Shown here: one piece after another, positions 4,256 through 6,594 of the stretch | Layout of the letters: each line of letters begins with the position of its first letter | How positions within the stretch are numbered: the first letter of the stretch is position 1 | Source: an uncultured Acidobacteriota bacterium | GTDB lineage: Bacteria; Acidobacteriota; Terriglobia; Terriglobales; Acidobacteriaceae | Direction: 5' to 3' | Assembly: GCA_903932385.1 (NCBI GenBank) | Contig: CAIZGA010000365.1 | Location: 1 to 6,594, forward strand | Length of the DNA: 6,594 nucleotides | Notes under the pieces: model-generated | What the model was told of the DNA's origin: nothing | Seen by the model: only the letters and a program-made list of their open reading frames with translations | The model's database searches: none | Made by a program: the position numbers and the translations under genes

Positions 4256-6594
4256 ATGAAACATGACGTAACGGTAGAGCTTGCCGGCGGCAAGCAGATC
4301 AAATTTGAAACAGGACGCATCGCGAAGCAGGCCTCTGGCGCTGCCTTTGCCAGCTGCGGCGACAACGTAGTTCTTTCCACGGCGGTTGCATCGCCGGAAC
4401 CGCGCGAAGGCATTGATTTCTTCCCGCTGACGGTGGATTACCGCGAATATACCTATGCCGGTGGACGCATCCCCGGCGGCTTTATCACGCGCGAAGGCCG
4501 GCCCAGCGAGAAGGAAATTCTTACCTGCCGCCAGATTGACCGTCCCATCCGCCCGCTGTTCCCAGAGGGCTTCCGCAACGAGACCCAGGTGATTGCCCTG
4601 GTGATGTCTGCGGACAAAGAAAATGATCCCGATATTCTTGGCATCAACGCGGCCGGTTGCGCGCTGGCGCTGAGCGATATTCCGTTCTCCGGCCCGATTG
4701 GCGCAGTGCGCATCGGCCTGGTGAATGACCAGTTCATCGTGAACCCCAGCTATGCCGAAGTGAAAGAGAGCAAGCTGAACATCACCGTGGTCGGCACGCC
4801 CGACGGCATCGTGATGGTGGAGTCTGGCGCGAAGGAAGTGGAAGAGAGCAAGGTTGTGGACGCGATTGAATTCGGCCACCAGCAGATTAAGCTCATCTGC
4901 GCCGCCATCAACGAATTGGTTGCGAAGGCCGGTAAGCCGAAGCGCGAAGTGAAGGCTCCGGAAATCGACCAGCCTTACTACGACGCGTTGAAGGCAAAGA
5001 TTGGCACGCAGCTGGCTGATGCGCTGGACACGAAGAAGCATCCGAAGACGGAAAGCTACGCGCTCATCAAGGGCATCAAAGACGAGCTGAAGAAGGAATT
5101 GCCGGAAGGCGAGGCCGATGCAGCCAAGAAGCTGAGCAAGTATTACGAGCTGCTGCGCGAAAACCTGTTCCGCGATCAGGTGCTGAACGACCGCATCCGT
5201 CCGGACCGCCGCGCATTTGACGAGATCCGCGCGATTGACATTGAAGTGGGCGTGCTACCGCGTGTTCACGGTTCGGCACTGTTCACGCGTGGCGAAACGC
5301 AGGCACTGGTTTCCGCAACGCTGGGCACCACCGACGATGCGCAGCGCCTGGAAAGCTACGAAGGCGAGCAGCGCAAGCGCTTTATGCTGCACTACAACTT
5401 CCCGCCGTTCTCGGTTGGCGAAGTGGGCCGCATGACCGGCGTTGGCCGCCGCGAAGTGGGCCACGGTGCGTTGGCATCGCGTGCGATTGAAGCCGTGCTG
5501 CCGGGCGAAGATGAGTCGCCGTACACCCTGCGTATTGTGAGCGACATTCTGGAGTCGAACGGCTCTTCATCGATGGCATCGGTTTGCGGCGCCAGCCTGG
5601 CGCTGATGCATGCCGGTATTCCGCTAAAGGGTTCCGTTGCCGGTGTGGCGATGGGCCTGGTGAAGGAAGGCGACAAGTACGCCGTCCTGACTGACATTGC
5701 CGGTGCGGAAGACCACTACGGCGACATGGACTTCAAGGTGGCCGGAACTCGCAAGGGCATCACCGCGCTGCAGATGGACATCAAGATCATGGGCATCACG
5801 CCGCAGATTATGCGTGAAGCCATGGAGCAGGCGCGCCGTGGCCGCCTCTTCCTGCTGGACAAGATGGACGCTGTGATTGCGACTGCGAATGAAGAGAAGT
5901 CGAAGTTCGCGCCGCGCATCCACACCATTCAGATTCCTACCGACAAGATCCGCGACCTCATCGGACCGGGCGGCAAGACGATCCGCGGCATCATTGAACA
6001 GACCGGCGTGAAGATTGACGTGGACGATACTGGCCGTGTGAATGTTGCCTCGAGCGATGGCGAAGGTCTGGCACGTGCCATGCAGATGATCAACGACCTG
6101 ACGGCTGTACCGGAACTCGGCAAAACGTATCTGGGCAAGGTAGTTCGTCTGGCGGAGTTCGGCGCGTTTGTCGAAATCTTCCCCGGCACGGACGGCCTGC
6201 TGCACATCAGCGAAATTGCCGAGCATCGCGTGAAGGATGTGAAGGACGAGTTGCGCGAAGGCGATCAGGTGCTGGTGAAGGTACTGGCACTCGAAGGCAA
6301 CCGCATCAAGCTTTCCCGCAAGGCGCTCATCAAGGAACAGCGCATCAAGATGGGCTTGCCGGAACCGGGACAGGATGGTGGCGAGCAGGGTGAGCGTCAG
6401 CCGAGTTCGAATGCGAGCACGATTACGCTGGAAGGTGGCGATGACTTCAACGAAGAAGACATCAACATCAGCGAAGGCGATGAACCGAACTTCAACCGCG
6501 CAGATGGTGCGCCGAGGCCGGAAGGCGGCAGCGGCCCCCGTCCTGCAGGCGGTGGTCGGCCGGGCGGACGCGGTGGACGCGGTCGTCGTCGGCC
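4256..6594 (+). CDS. pnp: Polyribonucleotide nucleotidyltransferase (PNPase), 3'-truncated
   Basis: PNPase degrades RNA 3' to 5' by phosphorolysis, releasing nucleoside diphosphates, and can add heteropolymeric tails; it works as a trimer, often with RNase E-type partners. ATG at 4256 follows AAGGAG (4244-4249) by 6 nt. There are 779 complete codons to the window end and no stop. Order: first RNase PH domain (about 10-140, with PGGFITREGRPSE and DRPIRPLFP), helical linker, second RNase PH domain (about 315-540), KH domain with GPGG at 570-573, and S1 domain (about 622-690). The active site is intact: FTRGETQ (343-349), the phosphate-binding SSS (437-439), and metal-binding Asp486, Asp490 and Asp492 in DHYGDMD. 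Numbering coincides with E. coli PNPase at these residues. Beyond the S1 domain is a long tail: an acidic patch (GGDDFNEED, 727-735), then Pro/Gly/Arg-rich sequence ending GGRGGRGRRR as the window closes. E. coli PNPase stops at 711 residues, so this tail is an extension. Confidence 0.97.
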   Translation, partial: MKHDVTVELAGGKQIKFETGRIAKQASGAAFASCGDNVVLSTAVASPEPREGIDFFPLTVDYREYTYAGGRIPGGFITREGRPSEKEILTCRQIDRPIRPLFPEGFRNETQVIALVMSADKENDPDILGINAAGCALALSDIPFSGPIGAVRIGLVNDQFIVNPSYAEVKESKLNITVVGTPDGIVMVESGAKEVEESKVVDAIEFGHQQIKLICAAINELVAKAGKPKREVKAPEIDQPYYDALKAKIGTQLADALDTKKHPKTESYALIKGIKDELKKELPEGEADAAKKLSKYYELLRENLFRDQVLNDRIRPDRRAFDEIRAIDIEVGVLPRVHGSALFTRGETQALVSATLGTTDDAQRLESYEGEQRKRFMLHYNFPPFSVGEVGRMTGVGRREVGHGALASRAIEAVLPGEDESPYTLRIVSDILESNGSSSMASVCGASLALMHAGIPLKGSVAGVAMGLVKEGDKYAVLTDIAGAEDHYGDMDFKVAGTRKGITALQMDIKIMGITPQIMREAMEQARRGRLFLLDKMDAVIATANEEKSKFAPRIHTIQIPTDKIRDLIGPGGKTIRGIIEQTGVKIDVDDTGRVNVASSDGEGLARAMQMINDLTAVPELGKTYLGKVVRLAEFGAFVEIFPGTDGLLHISEIAEHRVKDVKDELREGDQVLVKVLALEGNRIKLSRKALIKEQRIKMGLPEPGQDGGEQGERQPSSNASTITLEGGDDFNEEDINISEGDEPNFNRADGAPRPEGGSGPRPAGGGRPGGRGGRGRRR

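Noticed and set aside
4160..5041. Long minus-strand open frame (293 codons) opposite pnp
   Set aside because: It lies antisense to strongly conserved PNPase sequence, is His/Arg/Leu-rich as expected of a GC-skewed shadow frame, and has no recognisable domain.
5624..6226. Minus-strand open frame of 200 codons opposite the pnp 3' half
   Set aside because: It is antisense to the second RNase PH, KH and S1 domains and shows no family pattern; it arises from codon bias on the sense strand.
1..6594. Search for CRISPR arrays, insertion sequences, prophage, toxin-antitoxin or defence modules
   Set aside because: I saw no direct repeats with spacers, no terminal inverted repeats, and no transposase, integrase, nuclease-defence or toxin motifs; the region looks like stable core chromosome.

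Overview
The window is a housekeeping-type chromosomal segment of a Gram-negative, flagellated, moderately GC-rich bacterium. The S15 and PNPase sequences, a DUF4919-like secreted protein, a Tat-exported GH10 xylanase and a small LRWR-type protein together suggest an acidobacterium (Terriglobia/Acidobacteriaceae). That placement is inferred from protein patterns; no rRNA or other marker is present to confirm it.

Layout, left to right: the 3' part of flgL (hook-filament junction protein, cut by the window start), followed by a terminator-like hairpin at 886-915. Next is a 77-aa conserved-looking small protein (965-1198), then, 26 bp downstream, a Tat-signal GH10 endo-beta-1,4-xylanase (1225-2538), probably a lipoprotein. 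After a 112-bp gap comes a secreted protein with a DUF4919-like pattern (2651-3370). A 61-codon zinc-ribbon-like gene on the minus strand (3389-3574) converges on it. The 225-bp stretch 3575-3799 holds no supported gene and is the upstream/leader region of rpsO (3800-4066, GTG start). A 189-bp spacer with three predicted stem-loops leads to pnp (4256 to the window end, 3' end missing).

The genes form loosely connected modules. flgL is the end of a flagellar operon. The small gene and the xylanase are probably co-transcribed; the xylanase would act on plant or microbial xylan in the periplasm or on the cell envelope. rpsO and pnp form the widely conserved pair linking ribosome assembly and RNA turnover. 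In E. coli both are autoregulated after transcription, and the structured spacers here suggest comparable control: an inverted repeat that would hide the rpsO start codon, and an approximately 19-bp imperfect hairpin in the pnp leader that resembles an RNase III substrate.

I see no CRISPR array, transposon, prophage, tRNA, rRNA or defence system. The observations most worth following are the pnp leader hairpin, the rpsO start-codon hairpin, the acidic-plus-RGG tail of PNPase, and the small minus-strand zinc-ribbon gene.
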